Assembly (NCBI GenBank): GCA_036250225.1
Contig: JAPZLL010000015.1
Location: 1 to 64,000, forward strand
Reading direction: 5' to 3'
From: Cercophora sp. LCS_1
Lineage: Eukaryota; Ascomycota; Sordariomycetes; Sordariales; Lasiosphaeriaceae
Length of the DNA stretch: 64,000 nucleotides
Part shown: positions 23,381 to 37,300 of the stretch, one piece after another
Layout: every line of letters starts with the position of its first letter
Numbering within the stretch: the first letter of the stretch is position 1
Program-made: the position numbers and the translations under genes
Notes under the pieces: generated by a model
Databases searched by the model: none
Seen by the model: only the letters and a program-made list of their open reading frames with translations
Told to the model about the DNA's origin: nothing

Positions 23381-24361
23381 ATGTTGTCTTCGACCAAAAA
23401 CAGCAAATTCCACCAGTTTACGCGAACAGATTACATCTACAGCACAGTTGACAAGTACAATCTCTGGACCTCGGTCTGGTCACCCAAAGATGTCGATCCC
23501 AACATGACCCACGTCCCGGTCCCAGTCCTCGTCTTTTGGCACGGCGGCGGTTTCATAGTCGGCGACCGCCTCTACGAGCCCTGGTGGCCGACCTGGCTCC
23601 TCGAGCTCGCCCTCTCCCAAAACGCCCTCGTCATGGCCCCCGACTACCGTCTCCTCCCCGAAGCATCTGGCTCCGATATAGCTGACGATGTCTCGGCCTT
23701 TTGGACTTGGCTCATGACTACCGTCCCCACGCTCGCCCAGCTTGCGTCGTGGCGTTTGCAGCCCGACTTGAACCGTGTGTTATGCGCCGGACATAGCGCG
23801 GGTGGGACGCTGGCTCTCATGTCGGCGGTACATCGTCCTGATGTTAACGTCAAAGCCGTTGTGTCGCTTTACGGGCCTCTGGATAACAGCGTCCCCGAGC
23901 TCAAGTTGGCACGGCCGAGGAAGATACTTGGAAGCTGGCCTCCCCCGCCGAGGCAAGCTGAGGCTTTGATACGCTCGTATGTGCTCAAAACCAAGGGGAC
24001 TACGAGGTCGACGGGATCGCCCGCCGAGATGTGGCCGCTTGTGGCGTCTATCTTGCAGCAGGGACGGCTGCCGAGGATGTTTCATTCTTCATCTGAGGGG
24101 CAGGATCAGAGGTTGGATTTGATGGAGGCTATTCAGGGGGACCCGGGGGTGTTGCCGCCCATGTGGATTGTACATGGGTTGGATGATTCGGTTGTTTCGC
24201 CGGCTTGTTCGACCGAGTTTGTGAGGAAAGTTGCCGAGGTGGTCAAGGATCCTAGGATTTTCTTGTCTTTGAGGCCGGGGGAGCATAATTTTGATGCGGA
24301 GATGGGGCGGGAGGTTGAGTGGATTGGGGAGGGATGTGAGTTTTTGTTGGGTGTTTGGTAG
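23381..24361 (+). CDS. Alpha/beta-hydrolase B (HSL/esterase family)
   Basis: A single exon of 326 aa from ATG 23381; the frame upstream opens only with GTG. It has a complete HSL-type signature: oxyanion hole 'FWHGGGFIVGD', 'APDYRLLPEA', nucleophile elbow 'CAGHSAGGTLAL', an acid in 'VHGLDDSVV' and a C-terminal His in 'PGEHNFDAEM'. There is no signal peptide. Unlike hydrolase A it keeps the canonical HGGGF. It shares a promoter with the PKS, so a role as an off-loading or editing thioesterase for the polyketide is attractive (inference). Detoxification or ester cleavage of the final product is the alternative. Confidence 0.85.
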   Translation: MLSSTKNSKFHQFTRTDYIYSTVDKYNLWTSVWSPKDVDPNMTHVPVPVLVFWHGGGFIVGDRLYEPWWPTWLLELALSQNALVMAPDYRLLPEASGSDIADDVSAFWTWLMTTVPTLAQLASWRLQPDLNRVLCAGHSAGGTLALMSAVHRPDVNVKAVVSLYGPLDNSVPELKLARPRKILGSWPPPPRQAEALIRSYVLKTKGTTRSTGSPAEMWPLVASILQQGRLPRMFHSSSEGQDQRLDLMEAIQGDPGVLPPMWIVHGLDDSVVSPACSTEFVRKVAEVVKDPRIFLSLRPGEHNFDAEMGREVEWIGEGCEFLLGVW

Positions 24362-25313
24362 ACGATTTGCTTGAGACTACATTCTAGGAAAGATCGCGTA
24401 TTTACTCTCTCACCATGGTAGAATACGAGAAACTTGTCACAGTTTAAAGATTCTGGACGGGCAACCAAAAAATAGATACATGGGCGTTGTGAACCGGTAG
24501 GGGTCAACTAGGGCCCAAACCGTACAACGTCAAGTTTGCAAGTGGAAGATCTGATCCATGTGATTTTCTTGGACATAAAACTCATCCCAAGATGTACTGG
24601 TACGTGGGCGTTGATTCATGATTGGAAAGATGGCACAACATGAAAACATTGGAGAAAATCTCCTCTGCCCACCCGCGTCCCCCGCAAAGGATTCGAAAGT
24701 AATGAGGAATAATGAGAATAGTTCCAAACACCCCCGGAAAATCTTTCAGAAATCGAAGCCGAGCCATCAGCGGGGCGAATTGGCTGTCGGTGATATCCCC
24801 TCCCTGACCATATTCTTGTACAAGAGAACACCGACTCCCTCCTCATCTCCTCTCGGCTTCCGTCACTAGGACATAAATCAATTTCCCAGGTATCTGGAAA
24901 GGAACCGTCGATCCTTTTTGGGGGTTCGAGGTGGGATAAACCGGTGGCACCACTTGGTGGCGCCACCCGACGTTTGGCATACCCCATGGACATGGACTTG
25001 GAAAGCCCAGCCCTACCAGATTGGCGCATGAAAGTTAGTTCTAGGTTGGCCGGGGGGTGGCATGGTACTCTCATGGTACCTAAGGTAATCATCTCAAGGA
25101 CGCATTGCAGCCGGGCGGACCTAATGTGAGTATGCTGACCGGTCACCCATCGGCTTAGCCCTACCCGTTCCCGGTCTTTCGGTTTTCCTTGGCCATATCG
25201 TTTCTCCTGCACTCGCCGGCACTGCACCCTAGCTACCTTGGAATCTCAGTCTCCAAGTTTCCCCATCAATGTTTTTTAGTCATCATCCAGCATCTTCGTT
25301 ACCAAACAACATC
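24362..25313. promoter_or_regulatory. NRPS upstream region with two motif 2 sites
   Basis: This is a 950-bp non-coding stretch. Two inverted repeats, GTGGCACCAC (24944-24953) and GTGGCGCCAC (24957-24966), lie 13 bp apart about 360 bp before the NRPS start. Just upstream, near 24909, GATCCTTTTTGG resembles only the first half of motif 1. A minus-strand frame at 24616-25227 has no domain and I regard it as chance. Confidence 0.55.
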
Positions 25314-28300
25314 ATGGGGTCTATCACGGACGACATCATCACAGGAGGAGACATCGGAACTATTGGTACCGCCGCAGACATGCTCAACCTAAAGAGCCAT
25401 CTCGAGAAGCTCGTCGCCACCGCTCTTGGCATCACTGTCCGCAAGCTTCGCAACAACAACGACAAGACATGGCTTCGTCTGGGTGGAGATTCACTTGCAG
25501 CCGTGAGCTTGATGGGGGCTTGTCATGCTGCCGGCATCAACCTCAACATCCCTGATATCATCAAGGCGGAGAGTATTGACGACTTGCTGAGGCGTATCGT
25601 CGAGGGCCATGTTCACGCATTGGAGTTGGTTCCGGAAGAAGATCAGCACAAGCGCGACCTGGACGTTTCGGATGAACTCCGCGGCTTCCTCAACGGCTCC
25701 ATCGACGAGGTCGAAGGCGTGGGTCTTTGCTCGCCCATGCAAGAGAATTTCATGGCCGTGCAAAGTCTGGATCCCTCCGCATACAGACATCAAGTAGCTG
25801 CCACGATCCGACATACCAATGCAGCAGATGTGATCACCACCGACGCGGCACACCGTGCCTGGAAGCAGGTTGTAGACAAACATCCGGCTCTTCGCACCTC
25901 GTTTATCGCCAGCGTTGATCGTCCTGGGCATATGGATCAGATTGTCTGGAGTCCTGGGAAGAATGCTGAGCCTCGAGTTAGCGTGTTCCCGTGGGTTTCC
26001 CAGGCTGAAGAAGCTTCGATCGAGCGTTATCATGCGTCTCGATTCCCCCATCATCTCATGTTGGCTCCTGGCGACGACAATCGGCTGTACGTGCGCCTCG
26101 TCATATCGCATACCTTGGTTGATGGTGTCTCACTCGAGTTACTCTTCCGGGATTTCCTGTCTGCGTTGAATGGTACTTTGTCTTCTGACGGAAGCATGAC
26201 GTGCGAGGCCTACCTTGAAGCCCAGCAGCCGGACACAACAAAGGAGGCAGTCGAATACTGGTCCCGATACACAGGGAATGTTGAGGGCACCTTTCTGAAC
26301 AACGCCATCTCAAGCAGAGATCCTGGCAAGAGGAAGCGGACGGATCTGTATGTGGTGGATGACGAGTTTCTGTTCGAAGACGGCCGACTGGAAGACCTGA
26401 GAACGACAGCTGCAAGTGTGTGCCAGGTCGCCTTTGCGCTTGTGCTTGGGAGTTACACGGGATCGTCGGATGTCTGCTTCTCCTACACGGCCTCTGGGCG
26501 ACAAAAACGGATCCAAGGATTGCAAGGGGCTGCGGGTAACTTTGTCAACACACTGCCCTGTCGCATCAATGTCAATGAACAGCTGCCCATCGGGGAAGCC
26601 ATACAGGCAGCCCAAGCCGCTTTTCTAGACAGCTTGCCTTTCCAGGGAGTTCACTTGGGAAGCTTGCAACAACTTGGTGACTGCCTGTTATCTTTCCAGC
26701 GCGGACTGCCAGTTGAAGAATTGGAACGGGCGGGATTTGAAGTGGATATTTTGTCTTGGGAAGCCCCTTCTGATGTAGGTCTTTGCCCTTTGCCCCTTGC
26801 ATTCGCCGATGAAGCACTGACAACCCTTCCTGTGCAGTACAACTACACCATGGCGATAACTGTGGATAAGAACCGGCTGGGGCTCAGGTTGAGTGCTTGG
26901 GAGTCGCTCACTCCTCGGGATGATGCGCGCAACCTGATTCAGCTGTTCCGAGACAGCCTCGGGTTTGTGCTTGGTCATGTCTCCCAGCCCTGCTCGGACT
27001 TTGCAGGCATTACAGAGACAGATAGGCTAAGGATTTTTGCAACCAACCAACAACCGTATCATCTCCCGCGAAAATGTGTGCATGGAGAGGTACGAAGCAT
27101 GGCTTTGCAGCAGCCTCTGAGCCTGGCGATCCATGCATGGGACGGAGACCTGAGATACAGAGATTTGGACGATCTCTCTGATCGACTAGCCCTCCATTTA
27201 CTGCGTCTCGGCCTGCCTCTTGAGGGAAAGGTGGGTGTCTACATGGCCAAGTCCCAGTGGGCGCCGGTTGCCATGCTAGCTGTCTTGAAGGCAGGCGGCG
27301 TGGTAGTACCGCTGGGAATCCAGGACCCGCCGAACCGGGTCAGCACTATTACTCAAAGTGCTCGTGTGTCGATAGTCCTAGCCGACCAGGTACATGCCGA
27401 AAAACTAGCAACGATGGATATCCTACCTACCCGGAGCCAGATTGTCACCATCAATGGTGCTTTTCTCGGGCTTCTGCCGTCAGCGAGCGCCGAGGCCGCA
27501 ACTGTCTGGCCGGACGTGAGCCCGGATAATGCGGCCTGGGTGGTTTTCACTTCCGGGAGTACCGGAGTCCCCAAGGCCGTTGTCCTCGAGCACAAGGCTC
27601 TTTGTGCACCCATGTACGTCCAAGCAGAGCGATATAACATGGGGCCATCGACGAGGGCTTTACAGTTTTCTGCCCACACGTTCGATGTCGTGGTCAAGGA
27701 TATCTTCACCACCCTCACCTTTGGCGGCTGCGTCTGCATCCCCTCTGAGCACGACCGACTCAACAACCTTTCCAAGGCGATCAACTCGATGAAGGTGACC
27801 ATGGCGACCCTCACGCCCACAGTGGCCTCGCTCCTTACTTCAGCGGACTTGCCTACTTTGACCACGATAGTGTCGACCGGTGAGGCTCTCAGTGGTGCAG
27901 TCTTGGAGCCGTGGCTCGAGGACAATCGGGTGGCTTGGTTCAACGGTTACGGGCCTTGCGAGTGCTCCCATGTCTCGACCATCAACGGGCCCATCAGACA
28001 CCCCGAGGAAGCGCTGAACATTGGGTATCCTGCTGCGAACCGCCTTTGGGTTGTCAATGCGCAGAATGTGGACCGTCTGTGTCCCATTGGCGCCATCGGG
28101 GAGCTCCTGATCGAGGGCGCTATCGCGCGGGAGTATTTGGCCAACCCCGAGGCCACATCAACTGCTTTTATCTTCGATCCAGGCTTCGTGAAACAGCTTG
28201 GATTGGCTCCCGGTCGTCGAATGTACAGAACTGGAGACCTGGTCCGGCAGAACAAAGATGGCAGGCTCATCTACCTGGGACGCAAAGACACACAGGTGAA

Positions 28301-31300
28301 GATCCGAGGGCAAAGGGTCGAGGTGGGGGAGATTGAGAGCCTTATCTCCCGGCTGCTCCCTAGAAACCCACTGGTACAAGTGGAACTGCTCCGCCCTGCC
28401 ATGTTAGTTGCGGCCATCGAGATAGGATCGGCCGAGGATACGACCACGGAGATGAGGGAGAAAACAGGTCCAGCCATCCTGCGTGATATGCCCGATAAGA
28501 CGCGAGAGAGATGGCAGAATCTTAGGGCTGGCTTGCTAGATGAGCTTGCTCTTCACATGGTGCCCACTCATTTCGTTCCGTTCCATCGACTGCCCACCAA
28601 CGCCTCGGGCAAGCTCGACCGCCGAGGCGCCCGCCGGCTGCTTGAGCAGCTCGAGACATCCGAACTCAACGAGTTCACTCTGGACCACGCTAAAGGTCCA
28701 CGCGTTGTGTCGACGGAGACCGGCAGGCGTTTACAGGCGATCTGGGCCGAGGTCCTAAAGTGCTCTGCGGATGGGATTGGCGACAACGATCACTTCATGC
28801 AACTCGGAGGTGATTCTGTTGTCGCTATGCACATGGTCGGCGTCGCCCGCAAGAGAGGAATACACCTCTCCGTTGCCGACATCGTTCAGCATCCACGACT
28901 GGCTGACATGGCGCGCGTCGTCGATGAGCTGGAGATGACAGCTGCGAAGGCCGCTACGGAGGACACGATCCCATTCGAGCTCTGGCGGGGCTTCCTGGCG
29001 GCAAGCGGTAATGACAAACAAGCACGACTGCTCGCGGTGGCCAAACAGTGCGAGGTGCATCCGGACGACGTCGTTGATGTCTATCCCGTTTCGCCGCTGC
29101 AGGAAGGTCTCATGGCAATGACCTTGCAGTTCCCAGGGACCTATGTTGCCCAGCAAGTCTTTCGGATGGATTGGGGAGTTGACCTGGAACGGTTTGGGGA
29201 AGTCTGGGCCACTGTGGCGACATCGCTGAGCATCCTGCGCACTCGGATTGTCTACACACAGGACGCTGGGTCAGTCCAAGTTGTGACGCGAGACGCGCCG
29301 CGATTCGCGATGGCAGCCGGGGATTTGTTCGACTTTCTGAGGGAAGATCGAGCCACGTCCTTTTCGTACGGGACACCGCTGCACCGGTTCTGCATTCTCG
29401 ACGATGGCGTAAAGGAAGAGCGCTATTTCGTGTGGACAGCCCATCATTCAGCCTACGATGGGACCACAGTGTCTCGCATCTTGAAGATGGTCGCACAGGT
29501 ATTTGCGGGGGGGAGGTGTGACCCCGCTACCCCCACTACGCGCTTTGTTCGCTCCCTGGCCCAAGGCAAGCACGACAAAGCCTGGCAGGAATCCAGCGCA
29601 TTCTGGAGGAAGGAGCTCCAAAACGCCCAATTGACTCGATTTCCAGAGTCACCAAGTCCGTCTTACAGGCCCTTCGCAGATGGGGTGCATCGCCACCGTT
29701 TTTCTTTACTGTCACCTTTCTCGTCTGAGGGCCCTAGTAGTGATGGCAGACATGGTGGCCTCGTCTCTGTCGCCCTTCTGCTCCGAGCAGCTTGGGCTCT
29801 AGTCGTGTCGGGCAGTACCGGCAACGATGAAGCCATGCTCGCCATTGTCCTCTCTGGTCGTGATGTGCCTGTCGTTGGCATTGAAGACGTGATCGCTCCA
29901 ACCATCACCACGGTCCCTGCAAGAATTCAGATCGACCGGAGCCAAGCTGTCGTCGATTTTCTGTCAGCCGTTGATGCTCACAGCAGAGAGATGGCACCTC
30001 ACACACAATTTGGCCTCGCAAACATCCGCCGCGAAGTTCCTGAACTCGGACACAACTTTGATCCCGGTCACCTTTTTGTCGTCCACTTCGGGACACCGCC
30101 GGAGGACGCCACCATTGCCTCCACCCTAGGCCTGGAGAGGATGGCGGGCGAGAGGCAAAACTTCGAGGGCTATAATCTGGTAGTCGAGTGTGAGCTTCTG
30201 GACGACGCAGGGACGGAGATCGAAGTTGAGACACACTTTGACCCCAAAGTCCTCGCGCGGGCGAGGGTGGACGAGTTGATGTTCCGGCTCGAGCACATCT
30301 CCCGTGAGCTACAGCGTTATAACCTCCCTGAGGCGGCTCTGGATCACTCTCGGAAGAAAGTCGCCATTGGAGACCTGGATCTTATCACTCCCGAAGAGAA
30401 GCAAAGACTGCTGGGCTGGAACAAGCCCATTCCGGACCCTCTTGAGACGACTCTGGACCGGCTGGTGGCGAGCCAGATCGCAAAATCTCCTCGTTCTCAG
30501 GCAATTTGCTCGAGGGGTCGTAATCTCACATATGCCGAGCTTGATGAAGCTGCCGAACGTCTAGCACGGTTTCTTGTCACGGTTGGAGTTGGCCCTGAAG
30601 TCTTGGTGGGTGTGTGCATGGACAAATCCGAGTTCGCCGCCATCTCGATGCTCTCCATCATACGCGCGGGCGGTGGTGTTGTCCCCTTAGGTGTACAATT
30701 TTCGACGGCTCGAATCGGGACCCTCGTCACCGACGCAGAGATCACCGTGGCCCTCGTTGACGCAGCACAGAGGGAGCGGTTCAAGTCGTTGGTTCCACGC
30801 TCCATCGTGGTGGACTCTGCGTTCTTGGACTCGCTGCCACACCCTGATCACGGTGTGCCCCCGCTATCTCGAGCGGGACCTGGCAACCCGGCCTGGGTCA
30901 TCTTTACATCGGGGAGTACTGGTGTGCCGAAGGGGGTAGTCCTTGAGCACCGAGCACTCTGCCACGGAGTGCTTGCCAACGGACTGCGCTACGGAGTGAC
31001 GCCTGCGACGCGGAACTTCCAATTCTCCGCGTTTACCTTTGACGTCAGTATCACCGACATCTTCACTACATGGGCGTATGGCGGGTGCGTGTGCATGCCC
31101 TCCGAGCGTGATCGCACAGACGGTATCGAAGCCGCGATGCAAGATTTCGCTGTCACATTTGCCGTTCTAACGCCAACCGTCACATCCCTCTTGGACGTGG
31201 CGGGCGTCCCGGCCTCATTGGACACGATCGTGTTCGTCGGTGAAGCCATAAAACCAGCAGCTGTTGAGCCGTGGTTGGATCGCATCAAGTGCTTCAACGG

Positions 31301-34300
31301 CTACGGCCCCGCTGAGTGTTCCATCTACTCTGTCATCAACGGACCAATTACTCGGGCTGAAGACGCACCCATCATCGGCTCCAATGTCTCCAACAGGCTG
31401 TGGGTCGTCCATCCGTCGGACCACAATGCTCTCGTCCCTGTGGGTACACCTGGCGAACTGCTTATTGACGGTCATTCGTTGGCCCGCGAATATCTCCACG
31501 ATCCGACAAAGACAGCCGCTTCGTTTGTGGTCGATCCCAAGTTCGCCGCTTCACTTGGCCTGCCGGCGGGCCGTCGGATGTATCTGACGGGTGATCTTGT
31601 CCGACAAGACCCCGACGACGGTCTCTTCACTTGCCTTGGTCGTCTCGATTCTCAGATCAAGATCCGGGGTCAGAGAGTTCAAGTGGGCGAGATTGAGAGT
31701 CAGATTGTACGATTGCAGCCCTCAGTCCAACACGCATGTGTTGACTTGGTCTTGTTACGTGGCGCACCGGAACCGATGCTGGTGGCCGCAGTTGAGCTTC
31801 AGGCAGACTTTGGCGGCGACAGTGGTGACGCTGGTGATAACCATCACTTGGATGAAGCTACCAAGAGACCATCACAGCGTATCAATGCCTTTCTGGCACA
31901 AGTTCGATCCTGTCTTTTTCAAATTCTCCCCCTCTACATGATCCCTTCGCATTTCGTCCCGATGACGCTCCCGGTCAATGCTTCTGGCAAGCTAGACAGA
32001 CGTGCGACAAGAAACATATTAGAATCACTTGACCGAGAGCAGCTCCGCGTTTTCTCAGCGGTCCTCAGCAGCGAACACGGCGAGGAAAAGCCTCTTTCTG
32101 TGACAGAAGGACGACTTCGCCTTCTGTGGGCGCTTGTCCTCGGACTTCAGGATGGCGAGAGCTCCCATAGCGCCAACGACAACTTCTTCGAGCTCGGGGG
32201 TGACTCTGTCACTGCGATGCGATTGGCAGCAGCCTCACGAGCTGCTCCCGACCCATTGCGTCTCAGTGTCGGCGAGATCCTCAATAATCCACGGCTAGAA
32301 GATATGGCGAAGGTGGCCGACAAGAATTCCGGCGACGGTGGTGGAAGCGAAGTCGAAGTTTCGCACGCCATCGATCCGGCGCCTTTTGAGCTCTGGAAGG
32401 GCTTTTCTGACGCCTCTTTCGACGAGAAGAGAGCACTGCTTACTTTGCTGGCTGAGCAATGTGAGCATCTCGAGCCCGACGAGATTCTCGACGTGTATCC
32501 AGCGACCCCGTTGCAGGAGGGCTTGATGGCCATTACCGCTAGACAACCTGACGCCTACGTAGCGCAGCAAGTCTTCCGGCTGAGTCCCGAAACAGATGTC
32601 TCGCGCCTGCACTGGGCATGGGAGCTCATCAGCAGCAGGCTCGCCGTCTTGCGGACACGGATCGTGTACATGGCTCAGGGATCTTTGCAAATTGTGACAG
32701 AGAGCACGCCCGAATGGGCGTATACCAGAGACCTGAGCACGTACCTAGCTCAGGATCGGTCAAAGTCTTTCTCTTATGGCAGCCCACTACACCGCTTAGC
32801 CATTGTTGGGGAGGGCGCCTCACGTTATTTTGTTTGGACTGTCCACCACGCGGCATATGATGGCTGGACGCTCCAGCTCGCCTTGCGTATGCTGGTGCGC
32901 GCGTATCAGGACAGGAGCGGGTCTAGTCTTCGGAAGGAGCCCATGACCCCGATTCCTCGCTTCATTGGTTATCTCGAGCGTTTGGATGATCAAGCAACCA
33001 AGGACTACTGGAGAGGACAGCTCGAAGGTGCACAAATTTCCCGCTTTCCACGCCTACCGTCCCTAGCGTATCAGCCTTGCGCTGCTAGTCTGCTCGAGAC
33101 GCACATTAGCGGATTCTCTGTGGCATGTGCTGCATCAAGCCAGAAGAAAAAGGTCACAGCAGCTCCCCTGGGTGCGCTGCTGCGTGCTGCTTGGGCCGCA
33201 ACTGTGGCTACTTACACGAGCAGCGACGAGGCTACCATGAACATGTCCCTCAGCGGCCGTGACATCCCAGTCGAGGGCATCGCCCATGTTGTCGGACCGA
33301 CCTTGACAACAGTGCCAGTGCGTATCAAGATTGACAAGACGCAGTCGGTTGATGAGTTTTTGCGCATTGTGGATGAGCAGGCAAGAGAAATGGCCCCCTT
33401 CGCACACACTGGCCTCCACTGGATCCGCAACGCTGTGCCGAGTCTCGGTCCTGACTTTGACGCTGGCCACCTCTTCATCATCCAACCAGCACCAACTGAG
33501 GCTGAACAGACTACGGATCTCGAAACAATCGGCCTCGAACTCGACACCGGCATTGCTGCCCATAGTGCAGAGACGCGGGACTTTGGTGGTTATGCGCTTG
33601 CCGTTGACTGCACGGCAGGTGCTGACTCGGTCCATATCGAGATGCGGTACGACAAGACGGTCTTGCCGGATCCTCGCGCCGCCGCATTGTTGTCGCACTT
33701 TGAGCACGCCATCCGGCAGCTCAATGCGAACCGTGGGGATCCAACGGCATCGTTGGCCGACCTCAACCTCTTCTTCAGCGCCGCCGATGCCACTGTCATT
33801 CGGGAATGGAACGGCGAAGTGCCGTCGACCACGCATCGCTGTATTCACGACCTCATCTGCGAGAAAGCAAGCCAAACACCCGACGCCCCGGCTGTTGACG
33901 CTTGGGACGGAAGCTTCTCGTATGCGGAATTGGTGGAGACAGCCCGACGGCTCGCGAGACACCTTGTCCAACGGTGCGGTGTCAAGACCGAGGTCAATGT
34001 GGGATTGTGCATGGACAAGTCGCGCTGGGCTGTCGCTTCGATGCTGGCGATTCTCATGGCTGGGGGCGCCGTGGTGCCCCTTGGCGTCCAACTACCCGTG
34101 AACAGGCTCACGACCATGGTTCGAGATGCGGATATCAACCTGATTCTAGTAGATCGCACTCACGCGGCTCGTCTGTTGGATCTCAAGCACGAAACTGAGA
34201 CGGGAGCCAAAGCTTCACCTGACCTGGTTACCATGGCCATGCCACTCCTCCAATCCCTGGCTTTCGACGATGATGGTGAATTTCTCGATGTCGTCGTATC

Positions 34301-37300
34301 CCCGGCCAACGCTGCCTGGGTTGTCTTCACTTCCGGCAGCACAGGAACGCCCAAAGGCGTAGTTCTGGAGCACAAGTCGCTCTGCAGCAGCTTTGCGGCT
34401 CATGGTCCCAGAGTTGGCTTTAGTTCCACAACGAGGGCGTTCCAATTCTCGGCCTACACTTTTGATAACGCCATCGAAGATATCCTATCAGTTCTGACAT
34501 TCGGAGGTTGTGTCTGTGTGCCATCCGAGGATCAGCGGCTGAACGATCTGGCGGGCACAATTCGCCGTCTGGGTGCAAATCTGCTGAACGCTACGCCTAC
34601 CATGATGTCGTTATTGAAGCCGGCGGACATTCCACTGGTCAAAACCCTGTAAGTGTGGGCCCTTCCGCCATATCCATGTTGTCACGGCAGACCAATAGCT
34701 GACCCATATCCCAGCCTCCTCGGCGGCGAAACCGTCAGCCCTGCGGCGGTACAGCCATGGCTCGGCCATGCCAACGTCATCAATACATACGGGCCGGCTG
34801 AGTGTTCTGTCGATGTGGCATGCTCGGCACCCATGCAACGAGACAGCGATGCCAATACTATAGGCCTGCCGCTCGGAGTCAACTTCTGGGTCGCTAACCC
34901 CTCCGACCACAACCAGCTCGTGCCGGTGGGCATGCCAGGAGAACTCCTTATCGAGGGCCCCCACCTTGGACGCGGCTATATAAAAGACATGGAGAAGACT
35001 GCCAAAAGTTTTATCTGGGACCCTGACTTCATCCGCCAACTTGGGCTCTCCCGCGGCCGCCGCTTGTACCGCACTGGCGACCTCGTGCAGCAAAATATCG
35101 CCGGCTCTTTGGTCCACCTGGGCCGTATCGATACACAAATCAAGATCCGCGGTCAGAGGGTTGAGATCGGCGAGATCGAAAGCCAAATTATCCACATCCA
35201 AGACGAAGTCCGGATGGCTTGTGTTGACCTGATAGTCTCGAATGACGGTGGTTCTAGTGATCCCATACTTGTGGCTGCTGTCCAAGTCGGAGATGTTGGT
35301 GGTCACTCCGGGCAACCGGATGCACACATGGTGTGCCCAACGACAGACGCACTTTGTGCCATTGTCCAGAGCCTTCGTGCGGAGCTGTTCTCGATACTCC
35401 CCCGCTACATGGTGCCACACGTGGTGCCGATGACAAGTCTCCCCTCCAACGCATCTGGAAAGCTGGATAGACGAGCAACTCGTGAGATACTAGCCGGATT
35501 GAGTCGCGAGCAGCTCAGCGCGTTCGAGGAGACCACATCGAGCCTCAGCAACAGGCCTTTGACTCTGACTGAAGACCAACTCAGACGTATCTGGGTCGAC
35601 ATGCTGGGATGCTCACCCATCATCAGCCACAACGCGAACTTCTTGCAGCTTGGAGGAGACTCGGTCATCGCAATGCGCGTCGTTGCTGCTGCCAGAGCTG
35701 CGGGTATTCGAGTCGGCGTGGCAGATGTCCTACAGAGTCAGCGACTTGCGGACCTCGCCCGAATAGCCGAGAATGACGGGGTGGTTGCAGCTTCTTCCAT
35801 GCCAGACCCCCTCCCATTCGAGCTCTGGCACGGCTTCGGTGATCTTGACGCAGCACAACGGAAAGTGTGGCTGACGGACCTTGCGGATCGGTGCGGTCTG
35901 ATAGCTGATCAGATCGAGGACGTGTACCCGGCCACTCCGTTGCAGGAAGGTCTCATGGCTGTCACGGCAGAGCAGCCGGAAGGTTACTTTGCCCAGTTCC
36001 AGTTCAGGATGCGCGGTGTCGACACGGCGCGGTTCAAGGCAGCCTGGGGCAAACTGGTGGCTTCTCTTGCCATTCTTCGAACTCGCATCGTTTTCGACAC
36101 ACACCGAGCGACCTCCATGCAAGTTGTCGCGCGAAAACCCTTGGACTGGGCCCATGGAGATGATCTGCAGGCGTACCTGACCCGGGACAAGGCGCTACGA
36201 TTCGCGTACGGCACGCCCCTCCATCGTTTGGCCATCATCGAGGAAAAGAACGGCCAAAATTATTTCGTCTGGACACTTCATCATAGCGGGTACGATGGAT
36301 ACCAGATTGCTCTGACGCTGAATATGCTGATTCAGCTATACGAAAAGGGAGGCGACATCAATCCTCCGACTCCTCCAGCTTCCCGGTTCATCCGGTATTT
36401 GCAACGCACAGATCCACAGGACGTGGCTGCATATTGGGGGCGGCAACTCGAAGGTGTCGTCTTGGCTCGTTTCCCTGCCATCCCCCACGCGTCATACCGC
36501 CCTGTTGCCGATAGTGCCGCTAAGTCATGCATCCAAGTTCGACGCCCAGGAGAAGGCGGGCCTTCCATCGCCACATTGTTGCAAGGAGCATGGTCTCTCA
36601 CCGTCGGTCAGTATACGGGCAATCATGAAGCAACATCAGTGGTAGCTCTCGCTGGGCGAAACATCCCGGTGCCGGACATTGGCAGCATGGCCATGCCCAC
36701 ATTGGCGACGGTTCCAGTGCGGGTGCGATTCGACGACCCTTTGCAGCGTGTTTCCGAGTTCTTGTCAACCCTGGCGCAACAGGGCGAGGGCATGTTGCCC
36801 TTCTTGCACACTGGCATGCAGAACATCCGCGCTTCAGTGCCGGATTTGGGCGTCGACTTTGATCCCGGTCACCTGTTCATCGTGCAGCCGACAATGGGAA
36901 GCGACACAGAGGACCCAGTCAAGGCTATGGGTCTTGAGGAACTTGCAACCAACAAAGCCGACTTCAGTGGATATTCGCTCGCTGTGCAATGTATGGCTCA
37001 TCCTGATGGGACGGTAGACATCGAGATGTTGTTCGACAGCAGCGTATTGCCCGAGTCATCGGCAGATGCCCTTCTTGCACAGTTTGAGCACACTGTACAA
37101 CAGCTGGCAAGGTTACCCAACTCTTCCATTGGCGATCTTGGTCTCTTGACGGCCAAGGATGTTGACAGGATCCGCAAATGGAACGAGCCTGTGACCCGCG
37201 CTACCCAACATCGCTCTTTTATCCACGAGCTCGTGGAATCCATGGTTCATCAGCAGCCAGATGCACAGGCAGTCTCTGCGTGGGATGGTCAACTCAGCTA

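Noticed and set aside
24905..24925. GATCCTTTTTGG upstream of the NRPS as a motif 1 site
   Set aside because: Only the first half matches; the second ATCC is absent.
24616..25227. 203-residue minus-strand frame upstream of the NRPS
   Set aside because: No recognisable motif; it overlaps the NRPS promoter with its motif 2 sites, and the composition is unlike the real genes.
35405..35420. ATGGTGCCAC in the NRPS coding region as a motif 2 site
   Set aside because: It is one mismatch from the motif and lies within a conserved A-domain segment, so coding constraint explains it.
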